This document shows, piece by piece, positions 25,582 through 34,232 of a stretch of DNA of 64,000 bases. The position numbers and the translations under genes were made by a program. Source of the DNA: Microbacterium sp. VKM Ac-2923 (GTDB lineage Bacteria; Actinomycetota; Actinomycetes; Actinomycetales; Microbacteriaceae). A model generated the notes under the pieces. That model was not told the origin of the DNA. It saw nothing but the letters and a program-made list of their open reading frames with translations, and ran no database searches. Position 1 is the first letter of the stretch. Every line of letters begins with the position of its first letter. Location of the stretch: contig NZ_JALGRP010000005.1 of NCBI RefSeq assembly GCF_022815605.1, positions 248,001 through 312,000 on the forward strand, in the 5' to 3' direction.

Positions 25582-26471
25582 CGGACGGCCTCCTCGGGCA
25601 TGTTCATGACGCTCTTCAACTGCGCGCCCCGCTTCTCGACGATCCCGATCAACCGGCCGTGGGGGTCGATCGCCGCGGCGATCGGTCCGGTCAGGCGACC
25701 GCCGCCGTCGATGCGTTTGCCGTGGCGCAGGTCGCGCGCCTCGTCGGCGCCGACGGCCAGCGCGCCGACCACGGTGGCCGCGGCGGTCGCGGGGTTCACG
25801 AGACGTTCCTCGGCAATGTCATCGACGGATGCCGCGGCACCGACCTCGAACGCGCCGATCCGCGTACGACGCAGCATCGTCAGATGCCCTCCGACGCCGA
25901 GGGTGCGGCCGAGGTCACGGGCGAGCGCGCGGATATAGGTGCCGCTGGTGCAGTCGACGACGACGTCGAGCTCGAGGATGCCGTCACCCCGGCGCACCTC
26001 GCGCACCTCGAAGCGCGAGACCGTCACGCGGCGCGCCGTGAGCTGGACCTCCTCGCCCGCGCGGGCGAGGTCGTACGCTCGGCGCCCGGCGACCTTGATG
26101 GCCGAGACGGTGCTGGGCACCTGCTCGATCTCACCGGTGAGGGCGGCGATCCCGGCCGCGATGGACCCGTCGGTGATGGCGGCGACGGATGCGGCCTCCG
26201 CCCGCGAGGTCTCGACCCCGTCGGCGTCGTCGCTGTCGGTCGAGACGCCGAGAAGGATCGTCGCCTCGTAGGTCTTGTCGGCGCCGACGATGAAGGTGAG
26301 CAGTCGGGTCGCTCCCTCGACGCCCAGCACGAGCAGGCCGGTCGCCATCGGGTCGAGCGTGCCCGCGTGCCCGATCTTGCGGGTGCCCAGGGCGCGCCGC
26401 GCGCGCGACACGACGTCGTGGCTGGTGATGCCTCCGGGCTTGTCGACCAGGAGGATGCCGGGACGCACCAT
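25578..26471 (-). CDS. truB: tRNA pseudouridine(55) synthase
   Basis: Converts uridine 55 of tRNAs to pseudouridine. The 297 residues show GILLVDKPGGITSHDVV (5-21), the catalytic motif GTLDPMATGLL with Asp40, KTYEATILLG and the C-terminal extension of actinobacterial TruB. The ATG at 26471 overlaps the stop of the upstream kinase-like gene (TGATG), and its own stop overlaps the next membrane gene, so three genes are chained by overlap. Confidence 0.95.
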   Translation of the reverse strand: MVRPGILLVDKPGGITSHDVVSRARRALGTRKIGHAGTLDPMATGLLVLGVEGATRLLTFIVGADKTYEATILLGVSTDSDDADGVETSRAEAASVAAITDGSIAAGIAALTGEIEQVPSTVSAIKVAGRRAYDLARAGEEVQLTARRVTVSRFEVREVRRGDGILELDVVVDCTSGTYIRALARDLGRTLGVGGHLTMLRRTRIGAFEVGAAASVDDIAEERLVNPATAAATVVGALAVGADEARDLRHGKRIDGGGRLTGPIAAAIDPHGRLIGIVEKRGAQLKSVMNMPEEAVR

Positions 26472-26977
26472 CAGCAGAAGTCCCCGAACACCTGGACGGG
26501 GTGGGTGGGATCGGAGTTCTCGACGATGACGGATGCCGCGGCTTTCGGTCGCGCCGTGCGGAGGTAGTGCTTCTCGGCCTCGGGCAGTTCCGGACGGGGC
26601 GTGCCGATGGGCGGGTTGCTCTCGAGCCAGATCGAGAAGTTCCAGAGTCCGCGCACCTCGGAGGCGTGGAGGAAGCGTCCGGAGACGACGAGCACCGCGT
26701 CGGCAGGGGCGACCTCGCCCGACCCGAACGACTCGCCCGCTCGGAAGGGCGCGATCAGGCGCTCACGGGCGCGCGGCGCCCCGTCGGCGAGGGCCGCTCG
26801 GAAGACCGCCGTGCCCTCCTCGTCGACAGCCGCCGCGAACGCATCGGCGAAGGCGCCCGCCTCCGCGGCGTCGAGCGCGTCGACGGCGACCACGACGCGC
26901 CCCGCGCGGGCGTTCTGCCGCATCAGGGCGACCAGGCTCCGCTGCAGATCACGGGCGGTGTTCTCGGACGACGACAT
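26471..26977 (-). CDS. Uridine kinase-like protein lacking the P-loop
   Basis: Protein of 168 residues that resembles actinobacterial uridine-kinase-like NMP kinases. It has the beta strand RVVVAVDALDA (about 26-36), then AVLVVSGRFLHASEVRGLWNFSIWLE and ENSDPTHPVQV at the C-terminus. The place where kinases carry Gly-x4-Gly-Lys-Thr reads DALDAAEAGAFA, with no glycine-lysine pair. It therefore should not bind ATP in the usual way. It may be a pseudokinase or a nucleotide-independent scaffold. TAGGCT lies 6 nt before the ATG at 26977. The gene opens the truB operon. Confidence 0.75.
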   Translation of the reverse strand: MSSSENTARDLQRSLVALMRQNARAGRVVVAVDALDAAEAGAFADAFAAAVDEEGTAVFRAALADGAPRARERLIAPFRAGESFGSGEVAPADAVLVVSGRFLHASEVRGLWNFSIWLESNPPIGTPRPELPEAEKHYLRTARPKAAASVIVENSDPTHPVQVFGDFC

Positions 26978-26983
26978 GCTCCC

Positions 26984-26989
26984 AGCCTA
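26984..26989 (-). promoter_or_regulatory. Leaderless-type -10 (TAGGCT)
   Basis: TAGGCT on the minus strand, 6 nt before the ATG at 26977. Likely promoter of the truB operon. Confidence 0.6.
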
Positions 26990-27094
26990 CTTTCGACCGC
27001 CGACACCGGCCCGCGCACTCCGCGGGAACGCCGGCACGCAGAACAAGGTCCCCGCCGCGGCTCCCTCACTCCGCCGGGTCCGCCCGTCGCCTCC

Positions 27095-27100
27095 TAGGCT
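27095..27100 (+). promoter_or_regulatory. Leaderless-type -10 (TAGGCT) of mutY
   Basis: TAGGCT, 6 nt before the ATG at 27107. The spacer GGAGGG is purine-rich but too close to the start to be an ordinary ribosome site. Confidence 0.55.
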
Positions 27101-27106
27101 GGAGGG

Positions 27107-27985
27107 ATGCCAGGACTCGCCGCCCCGCTCGTCGAGTGGTACACCGATGCGGCGCGCGACCTGCCCTGGCGTCGCGAGGGCTTCGGCGCGTGGGGAACTC
27201 TCGTGAGCGAATTCATGCTGCAGCAGACCCCCGTCGCGAGGGTCGTCCCGCACCTCGAGGCCTGGCTCACCCGCTGGCCGACTCCCGCCGACCTCGCCGC
27301 CTCGCCCCCGGGTGACGCGGTCACGCAGTGGGCGAATCTCGGGTATCCCCGCCGGGCGCTGTGGCTGCACCGGGCGGCGGTCGAGATCCGCGATCGGCAC
27401 GACGGCGTGGTCCCGCGCGACGTCGACGCGCTGCTCGCCCTCACCGGCATCGGCGACTACACCGCGCGCGCGGTGGCGGTCTTCGCGTACGGGGATCGGC
27501 ATCCCGTCGTCGACACCAATACCCGTCGCGTCCTCGCCCGTGCCGTGGAGGGACGAGCGCAGCCCGGTCCCCCGCACCGTCGCGACCTGGAGCGAATGGA
27601 TGCCGAGCTCCCCGACGATGTCGCCGCGTCCGCGGTCGTGAACGCGGCGGCGATGGAACTCGGCGCGATCGTGTGCACCGCCCGCTCGCCGAAGTGCGGT
27701 CTCTGCCCGCTCGCCGCGCAGTGCGCGTGGCGCGCGGCCGGCTATCCCGAATCAGAGGATCGCCGGCGCCGTCAGGCGACGTACGAGGGCAGCGACCGCC
27801 AGGCGCGCGGCGCGGTGTTGAAAGCCCTCCGCGAGGCCGCCCCCTCGCCTGTCCCGCTGTTCGCGGTGCTGCCGGACTGGCCGGATGCGGCCCAGCGCGA
27901 CCGGGCGATCGACTCGCTCGTGGCCGACGGTCTCGCCGAGGCGGTCGACGGCTATCTGCGCCCGCCGGGCCACCCGGCATCCTGA
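27107..27985 (+). CDS. mutY: A/G-specific adenine glycosylase
   Basis: Removes adenine mispaired with 8-oxoguanine. The 292 residues carry the MutY marks: catalytic Glu35 in SEFMLQQT, the helix-hairpin-helix LTGIGDYTARAVA (112-124), Asp136 in VDTNTRR and the iron-sulfur ligands Cys190, 197, 200 and 206 with C-x6-C-x2-C-x5-C spacing. The C-terminal NUDIX-like recognition domain of longer MutY enzymes is missing, as is common in actinobacteria. It interrupts the minus-strand translation block as a single plus-strand gene between rbfA and the truB operon. Confidence 0.93.
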   Translation: MPGLAAPLVEWYTDAARDLPWRREGFGAWGTLVSEFMLQQTPVARVVPHLEAWLTRWPTPADLAASPPGDAVTQWANLGYPRRALWLHRAAVEIRDRHDGVVPRDVDALLALTGIGDYTARAVAVFAYGDRHPVVDTNTRRVLARAVEGRAQPGPPHRRDLERMDAELPDDVAASAVVNAAAMELGAIVCTARSPKCGLCPLAAQCAWRAAGYPESEDRRRRQATYEGSDRQARGAVLKALREAAPSPVPLFAVLPDWPDAAQRDRAIDSLVADGLAEAVDGYLRPPGHPAS

Positions 27986-27989
27986 CCGT

Positions 27990-28004
27990 CCCCGCACCGC
28001 GGGG
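27990..28004 (+). terminator. mutY 3' hairpin
   Basis: CCCCGC (27990-27995), ACC, GCGGGG (27999-28004), directly after the mutY stop. Confidence 0.6.
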
Positions 28005-28006
28005 AA

Positions 28007-28043
28007 ACCCGTGTCCGCAGGCCGCGACAGGCGGGACACGGGT
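28007..28043 (+). terminator. Second hairpin after mutY
   Basis: ACCCGTGTCC (28007-28016) and GGACACGGGT (28034-28043) form a perfect 10-bp stem with a 17-nt loop. It is followed by CTCCTGCGTCATG (from 28050), which resembles one arm of the family 1 repeats but has no clear partner. Confidence 0.65.
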
Positions 28044-28163
28044 CGCCCCCTCCTGCGTCATGCCGTCCGCCGCGCCGCACCAGCCGCGCGACACCGGCCG
28101 GAAGGGATGACACGGGCCGCTGGTGCCCGAATCTGAAACCCACCGTCCCGGCGAGAACGACGA

Positions 28164-28202
28164 ACGGCCGGACACCACCCGTTCGGGGCGGCATCCGGCC
28201 GT
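28164..28202 (-). terminator. Terminator of rbfA
   Basis: ACGGCCGGA (28164-28172) and TCCGGCCGT (28194-28202) form a perfect 9-bp stem, 14 nt past the rbfA stop. Confidence 0.7.
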
Positions 28203-28215
28203 GGCGCGCAGCGCC

Positions 28216-28707
28216 TCAGGCGCGCGAGGTGCCCTCGGAGTCGTCGAGGTCGTCCTCGTCGCTCGCGGCGGCGTCGTGGTCTTCGTCTTCGTCGCGCGGC
28301 TTCACGTACGGGTCGGCGTCACCGGCGTACGCAGCGGATGCCGCAAGACCTGCCACCGACTCGTCGCGTTCGCGCGCTTCGCGCAGGAGCGCCGCGATGT
28401 GGTCGGCGTTCTCGGGGATCGCGTCTAGGATGAACTCCAGCGACGGGGTGAGACGCGTGTTGAGGTTCTTGCCGACCTCGCTGCGCAGCAACCCGGTCGC
28501 CGACTTCAGTGCCGCCGCGGTGTCGTTGCGATGCGCCTCGTCGCCCATGACGGTGTAGAACACCGACGCGTGCTGGAGGTCGCCGGTGACGCGCACGTCG
28601 GTGATGGTGACGAATCCGAGCCGCGGGTCGCGCAGCCCCTTCTCGAGCCGTTCGGCCAGCACCACACGGATACGGTCTGCCACCCGAGCCTGTCGTTCCC
28701 CTGCCAC
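28216..28707 (-). CDS. rbfA: Ribosome-binding factor A
   Basis: Assists 30S maturation by binding 16S rRNA near helix 1. The 163 residues hold the KH-like RbfA core (ARVADRIRVVLAERLEKGLRDPRLGFVTITDVRVTGDL, about residues 6-44, and FILDAIPENADHIAALL). A highly acidic tail follows (KPRDEDEDHDAAASDEDDL). I choose the GTG at 28707 because AAGGAGAAGG sits immediately upstream; an ATG 7 codons earlier lies inside that ribosome site. It follows infB after a 214-nt gap holding a perfect 21-bp inverted repeat. Confidence 0.93.
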   Translation of the reverse strand: MAGERQARVADRIRVVLAERLEKGLRDPRLGFVTITDVRVTGDLQHASVFYTVMGDEAHRNDTAAALKSATGLLRSEVGKNLNTRLTPSLEFILDAIPENADHIAALLREARERDESVAGLAASAAYAGDADPYVKPRDEDEDHDAAASDEDDLDDSEGTSRA

Positions 28708-28808
28708 AACCTTCTCCTTTGTCTTCATACCGCCGCGAGTCGAGCGCCCCGCGGCTCATTGCCGAGTGGGAGGCGCGTCGCGGGGCAACTGCACCAGCGT
28801 AGGCCGGA

Positions 28809-28872
28809 GGGGTGTGCATCTCCGAGAGCATCGGGGTAGGGGCCCCGCTCTGCTCTCGGAGATGCACACCCC
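28809..28872. repeat. Perfect 21-bp inverted repeat between infB and rbfA
   Basis: The left arm 28809-28829 (GGGGTGTGCATCTCCGAGAG then C) and right arm 28852-28872 are exact reverse complements around a 22-nt loop. On the minus strand it begins 50 nt past the infB stop, so it may end or process the infB transcript before rbfA. No tract of Us follows. Confidence 0.9.
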
Positions 28873-28921
28873 GCAGGCCGAAGCGGGAGCCGCGCCTGGT
28901 GACACGACTCCCGCTCGACGA

Positions 28922-31741
28922 TCAGCCTCGCGGCTTCTCGATGAGTTCCGTCGTTTCGATCTCATCACCGATCTGGATGTCGTTGAACTTGCCGAGACCG
29001 ATACCGGCCTCGAAGTCCGTACGCACCTCGGTGACGTCGTCCTTGAAGCGACGCAGCGACTCGATGGCCAGGCCGTCGGCCAGTACGACACCGTCGCGGA
29101 TGACGCGGGCCTTGGCGTTTCGCGTGATCGTTCCCGATCGCACGATGACACCGGCGATGTTGCCGAACTTCGAGGAGCGGAACACCTCGCGGATCTCGGC
29201 GACACCCGACTGCACCTCTTCGAACTCCGGCTTGAGCAGGCCCTTGAGCGACTGCTCGACGTCGTCGATCGCGTTGTAGATGACGGAGTAGAACCGCACG
29301 TCGACGCCCTCGCGGGCGGCGCGCTCACGGGCCTTCGTGTCGGGACGGACGTTGAAGCCGATCACGATCGCGTTGTCGATCGTGGCCAGGTTGATGTCCG
29401 ACTCGGTGATCGCACCCACACCGCGGTGGATGATGCGCAGCTGGACGCTGTCATCGACCTCGATCTTGAGCAGCGACTCCTCCAGCGCCTCGACGGCACC
29501 GGAGACGTCACCCTTGATGATGAGGTTGAGCGACTCGACCTTGCCCTCTTCGAGAGCGCGGGTGAAGTCCTCGAGCGAGATGCGCTTGCGGGCCTTGGCC
29601 AGCTGGGCGTTGCGCTGAGCGGCTTCACGCTTCTCGGCGATCTGACGTGCAGTGCGGTCTTCCTCGGCGACGATGAACACGTCACCGGCGCGAGGCACGG
29701 AGTTCAGACCCTGCACCGAGACGGGACGCGACGGGTAGGCCTCGTCGACCGCATCGCCGTTCTCGTCCATCATCGCGCGGACGCGTCCGTACGCGGTGCC
29801 CGCGACGATCGCGTCGCCGACACGCAGCGTTCCCGACTGGATGAGCACCGTGGCGACCGAACCGCGACCCTTGTCGAGCTTCGCTTCGATCGCGATACCG
29901 CGGGCTGCCTTGTTCGGGTTGGCCGTGAGGTCGAGCCCGGCGTCGGCGGTGAGCAGAACCGCATCCAGGAGAGCCTGGATGTTGAGGTTCTCGCGAGCCG
30001 ACACGTCGACGAACATGACGTCTCCGCCGTACTCCTCGGCGACCAGACCGTACTCGGTGAGCTGCTGGCGAACCTTGGCGGGGTTGGCGTCGGGCTTGTC
30101 GACCTTGTTCACCGCGACCACGATGGGCACGCCCGCTGCCTGGGCGTGGTTCAACGCCTCAACCGTCTGGGGCATGATGCCGTCGTCGGCCGCGACCACG
30201 AGGATCGCGATGTCGGTCACCTGCGCACCACGGGCGCGCATGGCGGTGAACGCCTCGTGACCCGGGGTGTCGATGAAGGTGATCGCGCGCTCGATGCCCT
30301 CGTGCTCGGTCCAGATCTGGTAGGCGCCGATGTGCTGCGTGATGCCGCCGGCCTCGCCCGCGACCACGTTGGTCTGGCGGATGGCGTCGAGCAGTCGCGT
30401 CTTACCGTGGTCGACGTGGCCCATGACGGTGACCACGGGAGGACGGATCTCGAGATCGTCCTCGCTCTCGGCCTCGAGCTCGGCATCGAGGTCGAGACCG
30501 AAGCCCTCGAGGAGCTCTTTGTCTTCGTCCTCGGGCGAGACCATCTGGATCTTGTAGCCGAGCTCGGCGCCGAGCACCTCGAAGGTGGCCTCGTCGAGCG
30601 ACTCGGTCGCGGTGGCCATCTCGCCCAGGTTGAACAGGATGGTCACGAGCGTTCCGGGCTGCACGTTGTAGCCGCGCAGGGCCTCGAGCTTGTCGGCGAA
30701 GTCGGAGATCGACGCCCCGCGACGCAGGCGGATGATCTCGCCGTTGCCCTTCGAGACGTTGACGCCGCCGACGACCGGCGCCGACCGCATCTCGAATTCC
30801 TGCCGCTTCGCCCGACGCGACTTGCGCTGCTTGGACTTGCCGCCACCCTTACCGAAAGCACCTGCGGTACCACCGCCGGGGCCACGGCCACGACCGCCAC
30901 CGCCACCGGGGCGACCGGCGAAACCGCCGCCACCGGGAGCACCGGGGGCGCCGCCGGGACGCTGGAAGCCGCCACCGGCACCGCCGGGACGACCGGGGCC
31001 GCCAGGACGCTGCTGGAACGGAGCGCCGCCGGGACGACCGGCGCCACCGGGACGACCGGCACCGCCGGGGCGCGGAGCGCCGGGACGCGGGGCACCGGGA
31101 CGCGGGGCCTGCGGACGCGGGATGTTGCCCGGGGTCGGGCGCTGGCCCATGCCCTGCGCCGAGGCGAACGGATTGTTACCGGGACGGGGGCCGGAGGCCC
31201 GCTGGCCCATGCCCTGCGCCGAGGCGAACGGATTGTTACCGGGGCGGGCGCCACCGGGACGCGGGGGCGCACTGGGGCCGGGCTTCGGCGGCGTGGAGCC
31301 GGGGCTCGGCGGCGACGACGGGGTCGCCGCCGGAGCCGCGGGCTCGGCGGCGGGCTTCGCCGCGGGTGCGGCGGGAGCCGGGGTCGACGGCGCGGGAGCC
31401 GGAGCAGCCGGGACGGCGGCAGCGGCGGGTGCCGCCGGAGCGGCGGGCTTCGCCGGTCCGGGGGTGGGTCCCGAGGGACGGGCGCCGGGGGCCGCGGCGG
31501 GACGGGCGGGGCCGGGACGGGCGCCGGATGCCGGGCGCGCCGCAGGCGCGGCGGAGCTGGCATCGGAGGATCCCGAGGAGCTCTCGGCCGCGAGAGCGGC
31601 GCGGAGCTTACGAGCCACGGGGGGCTCGATGGTGGATGAGGGGCTCTTGACGAATTCGCCGAGCTCCTTCAGCTTCGCAAGCGCGACCTTGCTGTCGACG
31701 CCGAGCTCGGAAGCGATCTCGTGCACGCGTGGTTTTGCCAC
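28922..31741 (-). CDS. infB: Translation initiation factor IF-2
   Basis: GTPase that places initiator tRNA on the 30S subunit. The 939 residues comprise the N-terminal IF2_N motif ([23 protein letters not shown]), a long Pro/Ala/Gly-rich linker (about 55-310) and a basic patch ([13 protein letters not shown]). The G domain has GHVDHGKT (P-loop), DTPGHEAF and NKVDKPDA, followed by domains II to IV. The start is a GTG at 31741 with AGGAGA upstream. The linker contains an exact 44-bp duplication (60-bp period) that encodes [13 protein letters not shown] twice. The gene lies in the usual nusA-ylxR-infB order. Confidence 0.97.
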   Translation of the reverse strand: MAKPRVHEIASELGVDSKVALAKLKELGEFVKSPSSTIEPPVARKLRAALAAESSSGSSDASSAAPAARPASGARPGPARPAAAPGARPSGPTPGPAKPAAPAAPAAAAVPAAPAPAPSTPAPAAPAAKPAAEPAAPAATPSSPPSPGSTPPKPGPSAPPRPGGARPGNNPFASAQGMGQRASGPRPGNNPFASAQGMGQRPTPGNIPRPQAPRPGAPRPGAPRPGGAGRPGGAGRPGGAPFQQRPGGPGRPGGAGGGFQRPGGAPGAPGGGGFAGRPGGGGGRGRGPGGGTAGAFGKGGGKSKQRKSRRAKRQEFEMRSAPVVGGVNVSKGNGEIIRLRRGASISDFADKLEALRGYNVQPGTLVTILFNLGEMATATESLDEATFEVLGAELGYKIQMVSPEDEDKELLEGFGLDLDAELEAESEDDLEIRPPVVTVMGHVDHGKTRLLDAIRQTNVVAGEAGGITQHIGAYQIWTEHEGIERAITFIDTPGHEAFTAMRARGAQVTDIAILVVAADDGIMPQTVEALNHAQAAGVPIVVAVNKVDKPDANPAKVRQQLTEYGLVAEEYGGDVMFVDVSARENLNIQALLDAVLLTADAGLDLTANPNKAARGIAIEAKLDKGRGSVATVLIQSGTLRVGDAIVAGTAYGRVRAMMDENGDAVDEAYPSRPVSVQGLNSVPRAGDVFIVAEEDRTARQIAEKREAAQRNAQLAKARKRISLEDFTRALEEGKVESLNLIIKGDVSGAVEALEESLLKIEVDDSVQLRIIHRGVGAITESDINLATIDNAIVIGFNVRPDTKARERAAREGVDVRFYSVIYNAIDDVEQSLKGLLKPEFEEVQSGVAEIREVFRSSKFGNIAGVIVRSGTITRNAKARVIRDGVVLADGLAIESLRRFKDDVTEVRTDFEAGIGLGKFNDIQIGDEIETTELIEKPRG
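31140..31243. repeat. 60-bp period duplication inside infB
   Basis: Bases 31140-31183 and 31200-31243 are identical over 44 nt and encode the segment [13 protein letters not shown] twice in the IF-2 linker. It looks like a recent in-frame tandem duplication. Confidence 0.95.
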
Positions 31742-31834
31742 AATTCTCCTGTCTGAGGGCCTACCCCGGACAGGGCAGACCGCTAGTTGCGGACGGGTCT
31801 CATTTCGAGCCGTTCACTTCGTGTCCATAGCCGT

Positions 31835-32086
31835 TCAGCCTTTTCGCTGGAGGTGTGATTCGAAGGTCTGCGTGTCAAGCGGGCCTGACACACGCAATGC
31901 TCGTACGAAGGCGCGACGCGTGAGAGCTTTCCTCACGCACGCGTCCGTCTCGTGCACCCACGCTCCCCGGCCCGGGAGGACCGCCCGCTCGTCAAAGACG
32001 AGGGCCGTTCCGTCGGCGACCACCCGCAGAAGCGAGGATCGGGGGGCGCGTGCGCGGCATCCGACGCACGTTCGTACTGGTTCCAT
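31835..32086 (-). CDS. ylxR: YlxR-family RNA-binding protein
   Basis: Protein of 83 residues with the YlxR signature: TCVGCRARAPRSSLLRVV (6-23) and LPGRGAWVH (37-45). YlxR proteins are small RNA-binding factors (one is reported to bind RNase P RNA in Bacillus) and almost always sit between nusA and infB, as here. The start is an ATG; the upstream GAGGT is a modest ribosome site. Confidence 0.92.
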   Translation of the reverse strand: MEPVRTCVGCRARAPRSSLLRVVADGTALVFDERAVLPGRGAWVHETDACVRKALTRRAFVRALRVSGPLDTQTFESHLQRKG

Positions 32087-32119
32087 CGTACACCTCGCCG
32101 TCGCTGCAGCGACGGACGC

Positions 32120-33109
32120 TCAGTTGTCTTCGAGGATGCTGTCGGGCTGGATGTCGATCTTGGCGCCCGTGAGCTTGGCGGCGAGACGGGCGTTCTGGCC
32201 CTCCTTGCCGATGGCGAGCGACAGCTGGTAGTCGGGGACCAGAGCGCGCACGGCCTTGGTCGAGGCGTCGAGGACGAACGACGAGGTCACCTTCGCCGGC
32301 GACAGAGCGTTGGCGACGAAGCGGGGCAGCTCGGCGTCGTAGTCGATGATGTCGATCTTCTCGCCCGCGAGTTCTTCGGTGACCGCGCGCACGCGACGGC
32401 CGAGCTCGCCGATGCAGGCTCCCTTGGCGTTGACCGTCGGGTCGTTCGCCTTGACGGCGATCTTGGAGCGATGTCCGGCCTCGCGCGCGAGCGAGACGAT
32501 CTCGACGAGCCCCGCGGCGATCTCGGGCACCTCGAGCGCGAAGAGCTTGCGGACGAGACCCGGGTGCGTACGCGAGACGGTGATCTGCGGCCCCTTGTTG
32601 CCCTTCGAGACGGAGGTGACGTACACGCGCAGACGAGAGCCGTGCGTGTAGGTCTCACCGGGCACCTGCTCCTCGGGGGGCAGGATCGCCTCGACGGTGC
32701 CGAGGTCGACGTGCACCATGCGCGGGTTCGGCCCCTGCTGAACGACGCCGGCCACGATGTCGCCCTCTTTGCCGCGGAACTCCCCGAGCACCGCGTCGTC
32801 GGCGATGTCGCGCAGACGCTGGCTGATGACCTGTTTGGCCGCGAAGGCGGCGATGCGGCCGAAGTCATCGGAGGACTGCTCCTCTTCGCCGATGACGATG
32901 TCCTCGTCGTCGGTCACGGGCGTGAACACGCCGACGTGGCCGGTCTTGCGATCGAGCTCGACGCGCGCACCGGCGGGGATCTCACCGGTGGGCGAGATGT
33001 GCTTGGCGTAAGCGGTCAGGATCGCCTGCTCGATGATGCGCGCGAGTTCGTCGAAGGGGATCTCCTTCTCGCGTTCGATCGTCTTGAGAAGTGCGAGATC
33101 GATGTCCAC
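32120..33109 (-). CDS. nusA: Transcription termination/antitermination factor NusA
   Basis: Binds RNA polymerase and modulates pausing. The 329 residues contain the N-terminal polymerase-binding domain (LLKTIEREKEIPFDELARIIEQAI), an S1 domain (VAGVVQQGPNPRMVHVDLG) and two KH domains (ANDPTVNAKGACIGELGRRV; LSLAIGKEGQNARLAAKLTG). The acidic C-terminal repeats of E. coli NusA are lacking, as usual in Gram-positives. The start is a GTG with GGAGGG upstream. A -10 (TATCGT) lies about 55 nt before it. The usual upstream partner rimP is not present here. Confidence 0.95.
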   Translation of the reverse strand: MDIDLALLKTIEREKEIPFDELARIIEQAILTAYAKHISPTGEIPAGARVELDRKTGHVGVFTPVTDDEDIVIGEEEQSSDDFGRIAAFAAKQVISQRLRDIADDAVLGEFRGKEGDIVAGVVQQGPNPRMVHVDLGTVEAILPPEEQVPGETYTHGSRLRVYVTSVSKGNKGPQITVSRTHPGLVRKLFALEVPEIAAGLVEIVSLAREAGHRSKIAVKANDPTVNAKGACIGELGRRVRAVTEELAGEKIDIIDYDAELPRFVANALSPAKVTSSFVLDASTKAVRALVPDYQLSLAIGKEGQNARLAAKLTGAKIDIQPDSILEDN

Positions 33110-33163
33110 AAGGCCCTCCGTTATTCAGCTCTCGTCGACGCGACCGGCGCCGACAACCCCCCT

Positions 33164-33169
33164 ACGATA
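33164..33169 (-). promoter_or_regulatory. Probable -10 (TATCGT) of the nusA operon
   Basis: TATCGT on the minus strand about 55 nt before the nusA GTG gives room for a leader with the GGAGGG ribosome site. The rest of the 248-nt gap upstream of nusA shows no gene. Confidence 0.4.
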
Positions 33170-33357
33170 CCCGGGATGCCACGGGCCTGGCGACCCGGCC
33201 GGCGCCGCAGTCGTTCTTGCACAGCGGTTTCCCGGGTGCGGCCGCCGCGACCCGGGATCGGCGAGCGACCGGGCCGTGCACAACTCCGGAGAAACGACGC
33301 TCGCCGCGCCCAGCCTCTGCGGCAGCACGCTGTTCGCTCCCGCGGGTGGCCCGAAAG

Positions 33358-33987
33358 TCAGGAGTTCTGCACGGTCAGGGCGCGGCTGATTCCCTCGAGC
33401 GGGTTCGCCGCGAGCTTGGCGACCACTCCCCCCTCGACCAGGCGGCGCGCCGCGGTATCGGGCTTTCGCGCGGCCTGGTCGACGACGCACGCACCGAACT
33501 CCGCGGCGAGAGCCCCACGCGGGTGCGCGGCCATCACCTCGGCCAGGAACGACGCGGGCAGCGCGTCGGGGCGCGCGCCCGAGATGTCGAGGGCGGTCGC
33601 CGTCTCGAGCAGGTAGCCCTCGGCATCCATCGCCGGGTCGACGCTCGGCCAGTTGTGTCGCACGATCACCTCGAGGACACGCTCACGCCGCTCGTGGGGC
33701 CACCCCGCGCCGGCCGTCACGGCGATGCCGACGTGACCGCCGGCGTGCTCGTACGAGAGGGTGTGGTTGTCGAACTCGCTGACCGTGCCGATGTCGTGCA
33801 GGATCGCGCCGACGTACAGCAGCTCGTGGTCGATCCCCGACACGCCGTCCACGAGGGCGAACGCCTCCGCCCAGAGCCACGAGCGCAGAGCGTGGGCGGT
33901 GATCGCGGGTGACTGGTACTGCTCGGCCAGCGCCAGGGCGCCGCGGGCGGCGAGCGTGTCGGGAACGGGGATGTCGGCGATCTGCAC
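33358..33987 (-). CDS. HD-domain phosphohydrolase-like protein (cyanamide hydratase type)
   Basis: Protein of about 209 residues with an HD metal site. The first His is in AITAHALRSWLWAEAF, the His-Asp pair in GAILHDIG near residue 68, then HAGGHVG, and the distal Asp in ISGARPD. The layout SRAWLWAEAFA...DHELLYVGAILHDIG resembles fungal cyanamide hydratases and their bacterial relatives, whose substrates are mostly unknown. The start is uncertain. The GTG at 33987 has GGAGG just upstream, but the frame stays open to 34221, and residues EWDFIDPGGP before the GTG look conserved in style. It lies downstream of glgP beyond a strong terminator. Confidence 0.7.
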   Translation of the reverse strand: MQIADIPVPDTLAARGALALAEQYQSPAITAHALRSWLWAEAFALVDGVSGIDHELLYVGAILHDIGTVSEFDNHTLSYEHAGGHVGIAVTAGAGWPHERRERVLEVIVRHNWPSVDPAMDAEGYLLETATALDISGARPDALPASFLAEVMAAHPRGALAAEFGACVVDQAARKPDTAARRLVEGGVVAKLAANPLEGISRALTVQNS

Positions 33988-34192
33988 GGGGCCTCCGGGG
34001 TCGATGAAGTCCCACTCTCGCGCACCACCGACCGCCGGGGCAGATGCCCGACGGCCACCCTCCGACGCCTTCCTGCCAGCGGCGGCCACAACGCCGGGAT
34101 CGTCTCCGGCGCGAACGGCGGCCGCACCGGGATCGTGCACCTCCGCGGCCGGGGAGTGGTCCGGTCTTCCGGCGGTGTGCATCCGCGCCGAG

Positions 34193-34224
34193 CGGATGCC
34201 GCGGCACGGGGGCCGCGGCATCCG
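34193..34224 (-). terminator. Terminator of glgP
   Basis: CGGATGCCGCGG (34193-34204) and CCGCGGCATCCG (34213-34224) form a perfect 12-bp stem with an 8-nt loop, starting 8 nt past the glgP stop. Confidence 0.85.
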
Positions 34225-34232
34225 GACCGTGG

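Noticed and set aside
28586..31639. Very long open frame antisense to infB (and similar ones antisense to glgP, copA, ispG and proS)
   Set aside because: High GC content keeps opposite frames open. Composition is low-complexity, no domains are visible, and the sense genes are certain.
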